In this document: positions 43,380 to 55,151 of the stretch, piece after piece
Layout of the letters: every line of letters begins with the position of its first letter
Numbering within the stretch: the stretch's first letter is position 1
Assembly: GCA_037951105.1 (NCBI GenBank)
Contig: JBAMJV010001400.1
Span: forward strand, 102,001 to 166,000
Source of the DNA: Echinarachnius parma
Taxonomy: Eukaryota; Echinodermata; Echinoidea; Clypeasteroida; Echinarachniidae
Reading direction: 5' to 3'
Length of the DNA stretch: 64,000 nt
Position numbers and translations under genes: made by a program
Notes under the pieces: generated by a model
Databases searched by the model: none
What the model saw: the letters and a program-made list of their open reading frames with translations, nothing else
What the model was told of the DNA's origin: nothing

Positions 43380-44464
43380 CTTTGTGTTTGATGGTCTAGA
43401 GTTTGTGAGTCCCGTTATTCGGATGTCTTCAGGTTTGTTGGTGCCCTTCTTCTACACCGCCACATAAAAAGCAAATTGCATAATCCTCATTCCGGTGGGT
43501 CCAATACATTTACTGAGCGATGCCTTCTCCCTGATCTGTTCTTGGTATGAAGGTAACCAGCAAATGTTCAGGCAGAAACATTATTTTGAAAGCACGTCGG
43601 CAGACAGCTCTCCACTTTTAAAGGCTAATATTCTATCTCGCCATATTTCATGTGTCAACTCTTGCGTACTTGCAGGGAGCAAATCTCTACATATTTGCTT
43701 TTTGTGCAAATAAACTTTCTCCTCCGACCTTGTCATATATGTAAAAATAGAAGGTCCTTGTCAATTCCTCTGTAAGCTGAACTGGCCATGTCATTACTAG
43801 TGGTCCAAGAAATTTGCTTTTTAGATGAGTTGGGCATATCCTTGTTATTGGTGCGAGCAGCTTTCAAAATAACTCCTTTTTTTGATGAGCTATCCATGAT
43901 AAGTTCTTTTTCTAATAAGGATGAAATTGTTCTGAAGAAGATGTAAGCTAAATGGCATTGGTAGTGATATGTAGCCATTTCTGCCTTTTCCTCTACACCG
44001 CCACATAAACAAGTTTGCTCTTTGATTGAAGACGAAAGGGCTGTCCGCATTGTGGGCATGCAAGCTACTTGCCTGCTTGCAGTAGTCTTGCAGCATAGGT
44101 CTCATGCATAGCTGGCCCAATCAACGCTCGTTTTCCTATAGTTAATACCGGAAGATAGGGCCCACTTTCTTAGGAAGACCAAATCCCTGATCTCTAGTTT
44201 GGTGTTGGAAAAGAAGGACTTCTTGAGTCCTGTTATTCTGATGTCTTCATGTTTATTGTTGCCTTTCCCTCTACACCGCCACATAAACGAGTTTGCTCTT
44301 GTTTGTAGACGAAAGGCCTCTCCGCATTGCGGACATGTTCCTTGTCCTGCTACTAGGTTATTGTTGAGGAGCCATGTCCGAATTTCATGATCGGGGGATA
44401 GAAGGAGCGAATAGAACGTATATGGATTTCTAAGTTCCTCAAATGTTGCAGACACGGGATCCAT
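43380..44464 (-). pseudogene. Merlin/IS1016-like transposase N-terminal region, locally repeated
   Basis: The frame 44464-44102 carries a zinc-ribbon-like CPQCGEAFRL...FMWRCRGK, then FFSNTKLEIRDLVFLRKWAL and a SVDWASY end, which follow the Merlin/ISXO2-type transposase N-terminal pattern. The same zinc-ribbon and DIRITGL segments recur, broken, at about 44060-43960 and 43470-43380. The DDE catalytic part is not clearly present. Confidence 0.65.
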
Positions 44465-44539
44465 ACTACGCTGCGCATGCGTGTATCTCGGGTGCGATTC
44501 TTCTCACCACCTTATCTTCCATCTCTTCTCAATCGTCCA

Positions 44540-44760
44540 GCTGTGTCTAATGGCCATCCTCTTCTCCCATCTCCTCCTGGTAGGTCAGTGTTTTTCCAAC
44601 CCTGTCCAGCTGTTAGTTGGCCGAGGCAGGTACTACATCTACGGAATATTGAGATGCAGATTCCCAGCTTAACCAAAGACAGACCTTGTGATCCATTTAT
44701 GCAGGTTAATTGTTTATGCACCCTTCGATTTTTTCTGAAAGAGTGCGAATCGTAGATGAC
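44540..44760. repeat. Direct repeat, copy 2 (partner at 38427-38700)
   Basis: See the partner; the match covers the CTCCTCCTGGTAGGTCAGTG block and the decayed PAxMDHxxCLWLSW segment. Confidence 0.85.
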
Positions 44761-44908
44761 TGCTCCGGGCAGACATTGTTCCATTTCCTCTCAATCGTGT
44801 TGTTCAGCTGTGTTATGAGAACATACATTTCATGGGCCCTAGAAAAGTTAATTACTACATGTAACCAGTGTACAAATAATAAAAACAAAATTTAATATAA
44901 ATATACAA

Positions 44909-46600
44909 CTATAAAAACTGATCAGCTGCTTTACTTTGGCTTTCGTAAATTGCTTTCATGGGTAGTTGCAGCCCTGCTGTCTCCATGGCCACGACTGTCC
45001 TCATCACGCAGTCGTAGATCTCGCCGCTACGTAGGGATATGGTGGGGAAAAGGGCTACCGCTTGCTTTGTAGGGGTAAACAAGCCACGAACCATGACCAT
45101 AAATGCATGGCTTGCAAGTTCATTTCTGTCCTCTTTCATGCGCATTCCGAATGCCCGCAACTCATTGTTGATGGTTCCAACATCTACAAAACCCACAAGT
45201 TCTCCAGTTGAAGACGAGTAGATTAAGCCAGTCTTTATCTTCATCTCGTCACATATTACTGTAACATTTTTTTGGTATTCAAACTTAATGTTCATTTCTT
45301 AGATTATTTGTTGAATCATACTGTGGTGGACTCCAGTTTTAGCTTGGGTGAAATGTGTATAGTTCATGAGAGTTCCTATGGCAGGGAGAATCAGAAATGT
45401 ACTGTCCTTAATGAGTTTGTAGGCAGCTGGGGACTTGCTGTGCACAGCAATGGCCCATCTTATGATGGATGGATGCCATCGCATCTGTCTTCTGTCTGTT
45501 GACTTCATCACCTTGACCTGTTCCTCCCACAACAGCTTTTGGGCCGATTTGTGTTCTAGATGCGTCTCAATCTCCTCCGCTGCCCCTCTAACAATCTCAT
45601 CGACCTCCTCCGTTTCTTCAACAGCTACGCTCTCTTCTCTAAATATCTTTCGAATTTTGTTCTGTAGTCTCATCTGGCTGCTTTTTACCCTCACTCTGTC
45701 CTTTTGTATGTTTCTCGCCCTCGAAATAAGCTGTTTCTTTGAAAGTGACTGGAATTTGGCCTTCGATGACACGCGCGCTTTCATTGGCGAGGATAATTTG
45801 TTCCGATTTTTCATAGACATTAAGTCACTCCTCTGGATGGAGCACACGCTACATTTGTTATTGTCCTCTGCTACCAATTTGCAATGAAGGCTGTGGACCG
45901 TTTCCTCCGAGTGGGTGTCAACCATGTACCCTCTGATGCTTTTGTTCTTTATAAAGTCAACAAAGTCCTTGTTGCCAACACAAACTTTGACCTCGGCTAC
46001 AGATTGCACACGTTTGTGGACAGATTCCTCGTCCAGAACAATGGGGATACCATGCAGAAAAGTTGTGGAGGGTGCAACTTTCTTGCCAACAAATGCAACT
46101 TCCCATGTCCGATCCTCAAATATGGTGACGCTTTTGGGAACGCAGACGTTGTGTTCTTTCACAAGAACCGCGAAAATCAACAAACGATCCAGTTGTTTGC
46201 TCAACGAAAGGCCATACTTCTCCGCCGCTTCTATTCCTGCTTGCGCAATGTTTTGGGTGGTTGTTGTTCCTCCATCATCCTCTTTGCACATCTCACATGC
46301 GTCATGTGGCTTGAAATCTTTCAACGGAATGTTGACGATGAACACCTTCTTCCATTTCAAAAGTTTGAATCGCGCGAGATTTCTTTCACATGTCAGGCAA
46401 ATGAAGGGTGGAAAAACAGCCCCATCTTGGTTTCAAGATGAAGTGCCTCGTGGATGGTCCTTTCAAATGCTTCCTTCTTGTATGGATTCCTGTTATCAGC
46501 TATTGCAGTCTTTGTTTCGCAGAGCCGGCAATACTGTTTCAGGAGCAATTGTGGATCAATTAAAATATATAATTATTATTATTCATGGGATGGGGTACGG
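44909..46600 (-). pseudogene. P-element/THAP9-like transposase, broken
   Basis: On the minus strand a zinc-finger-like start (YCRLCETKTA, about 46540) is followed by a frameshift near 46400, then ICLTCERN...ACEMC. A 353-codon frame (46360-45299) follows, with a coiled-coil middle and MRWHPSIIRWAIAVHSKSPA, then a TAA stop at 45299-45301. Beyond the stop the same frame continues with VTVICDEMKIKTGLIYSSST and GELVGFVDVGTINNEL, the RNase H-like core of P-type transposases. It ends at 44909 without the rest of the catalytic domain. Two lesions and a truncation make it inactive. The TTG codon at 46360 is not a real start. Confidence 0.75.
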
Positions 46601-46745
46601 TACCTAGAGCTTGTATACGAGTCAGTCCCTGCAGATCTTGTTGTTTCAGAATGTATTGCATAGTTCAGTGTATGCATACTGTACATATACCACCATAGAC
46701 CTCATCGGGTTGTATTAAATAACTACTGGGAAGGTCTAACCTCTT
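46575..46745. repeat. Direct repeat, copy 2 (partner at 42885-43040)
   Basis: Carries the same CATGGGATGGGG, GAGCTTGTATACGAGTCAGT, ACCACCATAGACCTCATCG and CTGGGAAGGTCTAA blocks as the partner copy. Confidence 0.8.
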
Positions 46746-46839
46746 GAATGTTGTACGGCATGTATCACACACATACAAGATGCGTTGACCGTGAACCATG
46801 CGCTCATGACACATGTTCTTCTTCTTGCTATTGTGAATC

Positions 46840-48400
46840 TCATCGGTTAGGCTAGCTCACCTAGGAAATCCCCCGTCTGTGGATCACAATGTGAACATGA
46901 TGCATCAGTCATACAAACAACTGAATCAGTATCGCAATAAGTTCCTCTAGAACAGAGTACAGCTTTAATCGAGCCATTGCTGTTGTGAAGCTGGCAAGGA
47001 TTATATTGGTATTCACATTCTGATCTACAAACCCGTCCGTCTTATTGTAATGAACTTCTAAGACCTCTTCATTATGTACTATCAATTCCCTGTCATTAAC
47101 GGAGCTATCCCTAAATGCCAGAAAGAAACGTTTCCGTTCAGCAATTTAGTGTATGACGTCTCGAACAGGTATAAAAATTACGCTCCATGATGGACGTAAA
47201 AGGATAGAGAAGTAATGACCTCTTCGAATGAAAAGCCATGAGAGAATGAACATATCTTGCAAAACATGATCGTTTATAGCTTGATGCTTATGGGATATCC
47301 TCGTATGGGAGTGTCTTACCCTCAGGGAGGCGGACCCGCTTGGTGAAAACGATCCTATACTCTTTTTTGACATCTCTTGTATGTATGGTTTTTGTCTTAC
47401 CGTCGCAGATGATTCTAGGTTCATGTATTGTCTTTTTTCAACCCTGGTTCACCCTGTACAAGTTCCTTAACCGTCTCATGGTTGATGACAAAAGAATTTT
47501 GTACATTAAGGGTGAATCCCCTGACTTTACAGACTACTTGCCCCTTGTTAGTCTTGTACGAGTAATTTTTCGGGCCCCCACATGACCAGCTTTGAATATA
47601 CTCCTCCCCACTATCATCAATTTTGTTGTTTAGCTCACCTTTAGAAGGAATCCCCCGTCTGGATCACAATGTGAACATGATGCATCAGTCGTTAAAACAA
47701 TTGAACCCGTATCACAATATAGTACTCTCTCTTTCAGATCCTGTAGACCCGGAGCACAGCTTTAATCGGGCTATTGCTGTTTTGAAGCTGGCAAGGATTA
47801 TATTGCTATTCACATTCTGATCTACAAACCACTCAGTCTTATTGTAATGAACTTCTAAGACCTCTTCATTATGCACTATCAATTCCTTGTCATTAACGGA
47901 TCTATCCCTAAATGCCGTTAAGCAATTTAGTGTATAACTGTCTCGAACAGGTATTAAAATTACGCTCCATGATGGACGTATAAGGATAGAGAGGTAATGA
48001 CCTCTTCGAATTGAGAGAATAACCTATCTCGCAAAACATAATCATTTATAGCTTGACGCTCATGGGATATCCTGATGCCCGTATGGGTGTGTCTCACCCT
48101 CGGGGAGGTGGACCCGTTTGGTGAATGATCCTATAATCTTTTTTTACATCTCTCGTACGGTATGTATGGTTTTTGTCTTACCGTCACAGATGATTCTAGA
48201 TTCATGTATTGTCTTTTTCAACCCTGGTTCACCCTGTACAAGTTCCTTAACCGTCTCATGGTTGATGATAAAAGAATTTTGTACATTAAGGGTGAATCCC
48301 CCGACTACTTGCCACTTGTTAGTCTTGAACGAGTAATTTGTTGGGCCCCCACATAACCAGCTTTGAATAATACTCCTCTCCACTTGGGACCCAGTCTTTG
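46840..48400 (-). pseudogene. Polinton/adintovirus-type PolB, C-terminal palm region, tandemly duplicated
   Basis: Minus-strand fragments include the polymerase motif C region YCDTDSV (about 46925) with GDFLGEL after it, and a second motif C reading CDTGSIV (about 47690). They also include NSNIILASFKTAIARLKL just upstream of it (about 47800), and two copies of the C-terminal GGPKNY...VRGFTLN block (about 47600-47395 and 48385-48170). The repeat unit is about 0.78 kb. In-frame stops and frameshifts are present. The second motif C has Gly in place of the second catalytic Asp. Confidence 0.82.
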
Positions 48401-48646
48401 TGTCTCAAGCTCGGACACAAACGAAGCTGCAGTTTTCCTGTCCGTGAACCGATTACTCGAGGCAGCGGTTAGCAACATCAGCACCGAGTTGCTGAAATGC
48501 GAAGTCTGCAGCAGTCTGCAAGCAGTCTGAATCTTTGTTCACGCTTGTCCCACTGACAGGTTGCTGCTAGACTCTTAAATGAAAAGATAATACTCTCCCA
48601 TGGCCTCTTTCCGTCAAATTGTTATTGATGCGGCAATTGAACTGTG

Positions 48647-48777
48647 ACATGGGCGTGGTGAATGCCGTCTTCGGTTGGTCGTCCTTCGCCATCTGAACCT
48701 GAAGATATACGGCCATAAGGCCGAGGCTAGTGAAGTACTTGGCCTTACCTAACGCGTCCAGTGACTCGCCGATGCGG
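48647..48777 (-). pseudogene. Ty3/Gypsy reverse transcriptase fragment
   Basis: An open 43-codon stretch reads RIGESLDALGKAKYFTSLGL and then QMAKDDQPKTAFTTP, matching the fingers/palm region (RIDESLDALGxAKYFSTLDL...KTAFTTP) of Gypsy RTs. The first catalytic Asp in LDL is Gly here, and the YxDD part is absent. Confidence 0.78.
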
Positions 48778-48779
48778 GG

Positions 48780-49390
48780 GAGGGGGAACCACCTTCAGCC
48801 AGTCCTCTGTCAGGGCCTGGTCCATCCATCCCTTGGGCTACCCCCGAACGGTAATGCCTTGGGGGAACTTGACTTTAGGTAGGGTCTTCCTCTTGAAGAT
48901 GACCCTGAACAATGATGCCTTAGGGAAACTTCATTTTCAGCAGGGTCTTCCTCTTGAAAATGACCCTGAACAATGATGCATGGGGAAACTTGACTTTCGG
49001 CAGGGTCTTCCTCTTGAAGATGACCCTGAACAATGATGCCTTGGGGAAACTTCACTTTCAGCAGGGTCTTCCTCTTGAAGATGACCCTGAACAATGATGC
49101 CTTGGGGAAACTTGACTTTCGGCAGGGTCTTTCGCTTGAAGATGACGTATGGAGGCAGCTTCCCGCCATCTGCGGTACAGCTCAACATGACCATGAACCG
49201 ATCCTTTTTGTGGCCGGTTGTGACGACTCCAACTGTCTTCTGGGCCTTTTCTGCGATGGTAGATGATCGCGTGATGTCAAAAGTCAGCTGCGTCTGGTCG
49301 GCGTTCCCCATCTGAGTCAGGGTGTAGTTATGCTGCTTGCGCAGGTTGATGACGAAGCTCTGGAAGCTGGTTGTCTTCTCCTCCATATCG
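48780..49390 (-). pseudogene. pogo/Tigger-like DDE transposase fragment with internal 61-bp repeats
   Basis: The frame starting near 49386 encodes SFQSFVINLRKQHNYTLTQM, then GNADQT (first catalytic Asp) and KLPPYVIFKRKTLPK, typical of pogo/Tigger/jerky-type transposases. At KRKTLPKVKFPQG the sequence becomes five 60-61-bp tandem repeats (48855-49130), which shift frame at each unit. Beyond them the family's KGWMDxxLTxDWLKVV end resumes, then the Gypsy RT piece begins. Confidence 0.82.
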
Positions 49391-49474
49391 TCGGGGAGTT
49401 TCTCGGCGATAATAATATTAATAATTATTATTATATTTTATTTTATTGCAAACATTTTCCGATGTTCTCATATT

Positions 49475-49890
49475 ACTTGCTTATTCGGACTTTTGCTTGG
49501 CTTCTTCAGAATAACCGTGTTGAATGTGATCTTCGACAGGTACATTTCCGAAGCAAGCCAGATGAGCTTTGCAGATCCGCTTGACGATCATCGTCGTCCT
49601 ATACTGCAACGCCATAAAGTCGCTTTGTGAAGGAAGAAGAGCGGACAGCTGGAATTCTTTCGCTTTTGTGAGTGTGTCTGTGTCTTCTGTGAGATGGCCC
49701 TGTATGACACTATATGACACACTAGTGTTGTGGTGTCGTTAAAATTATTACCATACCCATCTGTGAGATGACGACAGTTCACCCTATTGAGTGCGGCAAA
49801 GCCATTGCACACCAAATGCATGGTATTCCCGTTTCTTTGCCCAACATGGCCAGCATGCTCCAGCCATTGAACATTATCAATGACCATAAT
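49475..49890 (-). pseudogene. Unidentified transposon-associated protein fragment
   Basis: Two overlapping minus-strand frames encode VIDNVQWLEHAGHVGQRNGN and HLACFGNVPVEDHIQHGYSE. The arrangement reminds me of large DUF6589-type proteins common in invertebrate repeat regions, but I cannot confirm that. The frames are offset, so it is broken or spliced. Confidence 0.35.
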
Positions 49891-50109
49891 GTATCCAGGA
49901 TCTGTAATGGGAGAGATTTGAGGATTAATTCACTATAAACATGTAAATTAGTATCATGTTAATGGTGTAGATGAAGTGAATTTTTCTTACAATAATTGTT
50001 GTGATAATTTGAATTATCAATTAGAACCTTTGGACGGTAACTTTCCATCTTGCCCATCATTTCTGAAATTATACCACACTTCAGACACCGAAGCCCCGTG
50101 AAATTCTTT

Positions 50110-50895
50110 GATCAATCACCACCCATCGTGATGAGGGTAGAATGTGTGGTATGTCGGAAAGAGCTTCGTCATGATCTGTCCTAATACCTCCCCCGCTTTC
50201 TTTATTTTGTGAAGGCTTTGGTGTTGGTGGGATGTCTCTTGTTTTTGTTTTGCGTTCCCCCCAACCTTAGCATGTTTTGAAGGAGGAGTTTTGTCATCAC
50301 CGTGAGAAGAATCCCGCTCTATGCAGCCGCCTGATTGTTCACGGCATGGGGGGGCCCCATTTTCTTCCTCATCGGACAATATAATTATAGTAATTGACAT
50401 GAGGAGGTGGCGGGTGATTTTGAAATGTTCCTTCTTTCAACCATTTTCATAGTAGGGTACATTTTCTTCCTCATCGGACGATATGTATTAATTGACATGG
50501 GGAGGTGGTGACCATGGTGGGTGATTTGAAACATATTCTCTCTCAGCCCTTTCAGGGTGGGAAGGGACTGGAACATCACGATTAACCCTATCAGTACTCT
50601 CATCTAAAACATGGTTAAAGTTAGAAACATCACGTTCACTTGAAACGTTTGCCGCTACAGTGTTTAGGCCAGAAGATGATTGACGACGGTTGACTATACT
50701 ACGGACACTGTTTACTGTACACTCAACAAATCTTTCCAGTTGCGAGGATGATAAACCAAACGTATCGGTAAGAATCGGGTGAAATTTAGGTTTTAAAAGA
50801 ATTGGTACGTTGAGAATTAGGCCAATCATCAGCCATGTTATCCTGAAAGGTAAATAATGGTAGAAAGGCAAGTAAAGTGAGCTTGGCTTCAAAAC
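50110..50895 (-). pseudogene. Unidentified charged/Ser-rich frames with a local duplication
   Basis: Frames at 50892-50488 and 50400-50116 encode low-complexity acidic and Ser-rich sequence. The block TTTTCTTCCTCATCGGAC occurs twice (about 50360 and 50462), showing another local duplication. No domain is recognised. Possibly the 5' part of the element at 49475-49890. Confidence 0.3.
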
Positions 50896-50899
50896 ACGC

Positions 50900-53630
50900 T
50901 TACCTTATAAAGCCCTTACCCGATATCTCGGACCCTAGAAACGTCCTTGTATGCTCCTCTCATTTTCGCCTTGGTATTTGCTCGTCATAATCTCAACATG
51001 CTCCGTTGTCTGTATGTAGGATGATCGTTACCAGCCTGTGTTCAGGCATGAATGATATGTAGTTAGGCTTCTTGAGTCTAAATCTTGAAATACGTCAGTC
51101 AAAACCAACTCTCTTGCTCCTTTTATTTTTACTGGCTCATCATAATCTTCGCTGTCACTGTCCTTTAAGCACCTTCTCCGCAACTTTTGACATGTGTACA
51201 AATAATAAATCGTTGCTTGTAGTGCAAGGTTTGTTTAGAATTCCTGTTTTTTGAAGAGCTTGCCATGGTCAGTTGGAGTGAAATTGTTTAGGATAAGAAT
51301 CCAGTTGGAGTTGGTAATAATTTATATTTTATTACCAAGAACACTCAACATTATACTAGATATATCCTCCTCCTCTGTGAAGGGAAAGGTTTGAATCGTT
51401 ACCCTGTCTTAATAAAATTGACATATTGAGGGATCAAGTCATACCTCCCTTCTCACTTTACGACTGCATTGTTGTAGAAAATCTCACAGATTTTGTATTA
51501 ATTTTGATTTCAGGACTACCGCCCCACGAAAAAAGACCTTTTGCCCTCCCCTGGCCTCGGGAAGGGGGGGGGGGTTATCCTTTTTCTCATGTCTTTCATT
51601 ATTTTGGGTAGATTATCAAAGATTTGCAAATATTTATTACATTCCTTTCTGTATTTTATTTTAAAAGTTCATAACTTTTTTAGCCATGTGATCCCCACCT
51701 CCCTGTTATGTCATTTAACAAATCTAAACTGGGCTCCAAAAGAAAGTATCACTTTTTCAGAGCGACGCTCACTAAAATTCATAGCATCAAATTGAATCGT
51801 ATTTAGACACAGATATGCTATCATTCTCCTTATGAAGCATATCCTAAAAATCAAAAGTTTGCTTTACCAAAGATTAGAAAAAATAAATTGGAATCACTAC
51901 AGTTCACTTTTCAAAAATCACAGAAACTGCTCGCTGCAAACCTCCAGGAAAGGCGGTCTATTCGGAACTTTCAACAGCTATTCAACTTCAAGGCGGGTTA
52001 TGTAACCACTAGACTGGCTATTGTCCGTACAGAGCTCTGTGCCTGGAAGGCGAGCAGTTTTTGTAATTTTTGAAAAATTACCTCTTGCGATTTCACCTGA
52101 TTTTATTGTTGGAATTGCAATTTTCTCTATCAAAGTACATGTACTTGCTAATTCTGCAGTGGCAAGAATATGTTGCACTCTGTCCTAAATATATCTTTGA
52201 TTGATTTGATGGTAATATAAAATATTGCCTACTGTATGTGCAGAGTGATCCTTTCTGTGTAGTTTTGTATGGCAAGATATGTTCTTTTTTTATGAAGTCC
52301 TGATAGAATATATATTAAAGGGATAGTTTTTGTGAGGAAATAAAAACAATATTTGTAAAATTTGAGAGAGCGCCCAAGTTTAAAGATAATATATTTTGTT
52401 TGATCAAAGTCGGTTCAGAAGCAGCCAAATACATCCCCGTCACCCAAGCATTTATATGTTTTACTTTGTCTCCCCTTTAAGCATCGTTGAATTATAACTG
52501 TCAGTTTTTAATAACTATGAGTTCTCTTCAGCATCTGGTCAGTATAGTTCACTCCTAATTATACGAACAAATTTTGAAATATTTTATGTTATAGAATGAT
52601 TTTACCACTTACAAATGTATATTCTAAATAATGATTTTGTTGAAGTCAACCTATGGAATTTATTAGTCTTGTATTGTAGCCAGTGATCAGATGTAGTTTT
52701 TTTTTTTTACTATTTGTTGATTACTATTACTATACTTTATTATTAATATACTATAGTATGTTGCAATATTCAATTTTCAAACTTATACACTATTCCATTC
52801 CACACTTCATTACTTAATACCTACTTATCTGACTGTCATGCATTCCAGTGATTTATATAATTATGCTTGGTTTTCCATTTTAATGTTGATAGAACTTGCT
52901 TCGCCATCATATACTTGGATTAAAACCACACACATTTACGTACATATCATGTTGAAAAATTGATACTTACCAAGGGTTGATGTTGAGACCATCGTCTACA
53001 ATAAAATTCAACAAAATAAAATTCAAAAATTGATTGGTAGTCCCTTCACTGACCATTTAGTTGGACAGATAGGGCCCATTAAGAAATGGAAGATAATGAA
53101 GAGAGTATAGTTCAGTATCAGATTAAATCTTCATTCATGTATTTTGTTAGAAATTGCAAGTGCTTTTTCTGTTGGAAATAATTGGATAAATTATACTTAA
53201 TCTCCAGTGTACTTGTATGATATGTCCACAGATAATTAATTTAATATATAACGATGTAATTTATGTTTCACTTATGGATTGTGTTTCCATGTATTCTTTG
53301 TATTTTTGAAATAAAGGAAAATAAAATAAAAAATATTCAAATATTAACCACTTCGTATGCATTATGTGTATTTAATTTTGTTGTTTGGATTGATAGGGGG
53401 AAATGTATGAAAATACATTATATTGCATTTGAATCTGGGTTAGTGCATTCTTTCCTCCACAACAAGCATTGTTGCCCGAAACTTGATGGGTTACGAGGGC
53501 GAGCTGGGGAAAGAACTAGACAAAGTAGGGGAGGAAACAAAATGTTTATGAACGCAATAAGCATAGTTTGTAGGAAAACAGAAATAATGAGCTAGATGTT
53601 TGGATAGGAAAGGGGGGGGGGATGGAAATT
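50900..53630. other. Noncoding AT-rich stretch
   Basis: No exon with conserved motifs or linked splice sites was found. A poly-G run lies at about 51566-51574, and T-rich tracts are common. Confidence 0.5.
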
Positions 53631-53639
53631 TTGACAATT

Positions 53640-53995
53640 TGAATGATGAAGATGACGTGAATGATGTATGATATATAATAAATAATAACTGACGATGGAA
53701 ATGGATGAACATGAGGGTTGATGATGTTGGGTGCTGATGGATGGTAATAGTGATGATGAATGATGTTCTGGTAATGATATGGATGATGATGATGAAGATG
53801 GATGGTGATCATAACTGATGGTGATGGTGATGATTGCTGTTCGATTATGATGGATGATCATGGGTGATGATGGAAGATGATGGTTGATGGATGATGTATG
53901 ATGATGATGATAATGATGGTGGTGATTAAAATGGTATGATGGCGATGGTGATGACGTTGGATGATGATGCGTGATGGTGGTGGTGATGAGTTATG
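53640..53995. repeat. (GAT)n-type imperfect microsatellite
   Basis: GATGAT, GATGGT and GATGAC units continue for about 350 bp. Apparent His- or Ser-rich frames are artefacts. Confidence 0.88.
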
Positions 53996-53999
53996 GGTA

Positions 54000-55145
54000 A
54001 GTTACATTTCAGTCATTAGCACTAATGAAAAGAAAAAGTTGATCAGGGAGTCCGCTGATATAATTCAACAAAGCAGGAACAATTGAGAGATGAACAAAGT
54101 AAATATCTATTGACATAATATACTTTTCTTGAATCGTTATAATGAACTTGACATATACTAGGAAAAATATATTGGGGTATTTGTCTTTTTGGAATGTGCT
54201 CAAAGAGAAAGAAAGAGAACGCACTAATATACAAAGATTACGTTGTGGTATTGTTTGCATGAAATATTGTATAAAGTTCATTAGTCCATTAGCAAGTGAT
54301 CATGCTATCTATCTATCAATTATTTTGAAAAGTGGGTGGGCAAACCAGTGTTATTAAAGAAGAAAATAAATTGTTTTTAGGTCTTTGAGGGTTGTAAATT
54401 GCATACCGGGCATTCAAATTTTGTTAGGGGCAGGGAAGGCAACATATTCGTATTCTGAGAACTATAACAATATATTTTAAAGGTACACTTGAGTATTGCT
54501 ACTTTCCGAAATGCCCCTTGACACTAACTTGGTTGGTTGTAATTCCATTTGAAAGTTCATTGAATAAAACATGTGAAATGAGAATCATTCCCTTTTGAAT
54601 GCTTTCATAGTTGAAACATTTGATTGAAAACATTTGAAAAGAGTTTTTTTAATAGTTGTTGATGATATCTCTATTTGATAATTATTTTAACACATCACAA
54701 GCACAATTTTGTATAAAAATGGTTAAAACCAATGAGTCTTTATGACAGCGCCCTCTTAATTTATAACGGCTCTTTTTGTTTGTTTAATATAATAGGGTCT
54801 TTATTTAGTTGTTTGTTATTGTGTTTACCTTTGGTGGAGTTATAACTAATGGTGCATGTTTGGGTTACTCAACTTCAGGTTGACCAAAACAAAGGATCCC
54901 TTTAAAGGGGCCGTGCAAACCAAATGCATGTTGACTTCTGTATATCTGTAGTGTACACATTCAATATTTGTAAACTGTTTGACCTAAATATGTTTTGTAT
55001 ATTTTTAAACATTTAATCATTTATTTTTCTTCATATTGCTAAGCCCCACCTCCTTAAAAAAACCTCCAGAGTGAATTCTATTATATGTACACTAATACAG
55101 ATGAACAGAAGATATTATGTGTTTGGTTTGCCCGGCCACTTTAAC
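54000..55145. other. Noncoding AT-rich stretch
   Basis: No gene or defined repeat was recognised. Confidence 0.45.
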
Positions 55146-55151
55146 TTGTTA

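Noticed and set aside
45435..46607. Long plus-strand open frames (150-230 codons)
   Set aside because: Antisense shadows of the P-like transposase on the minus strand.
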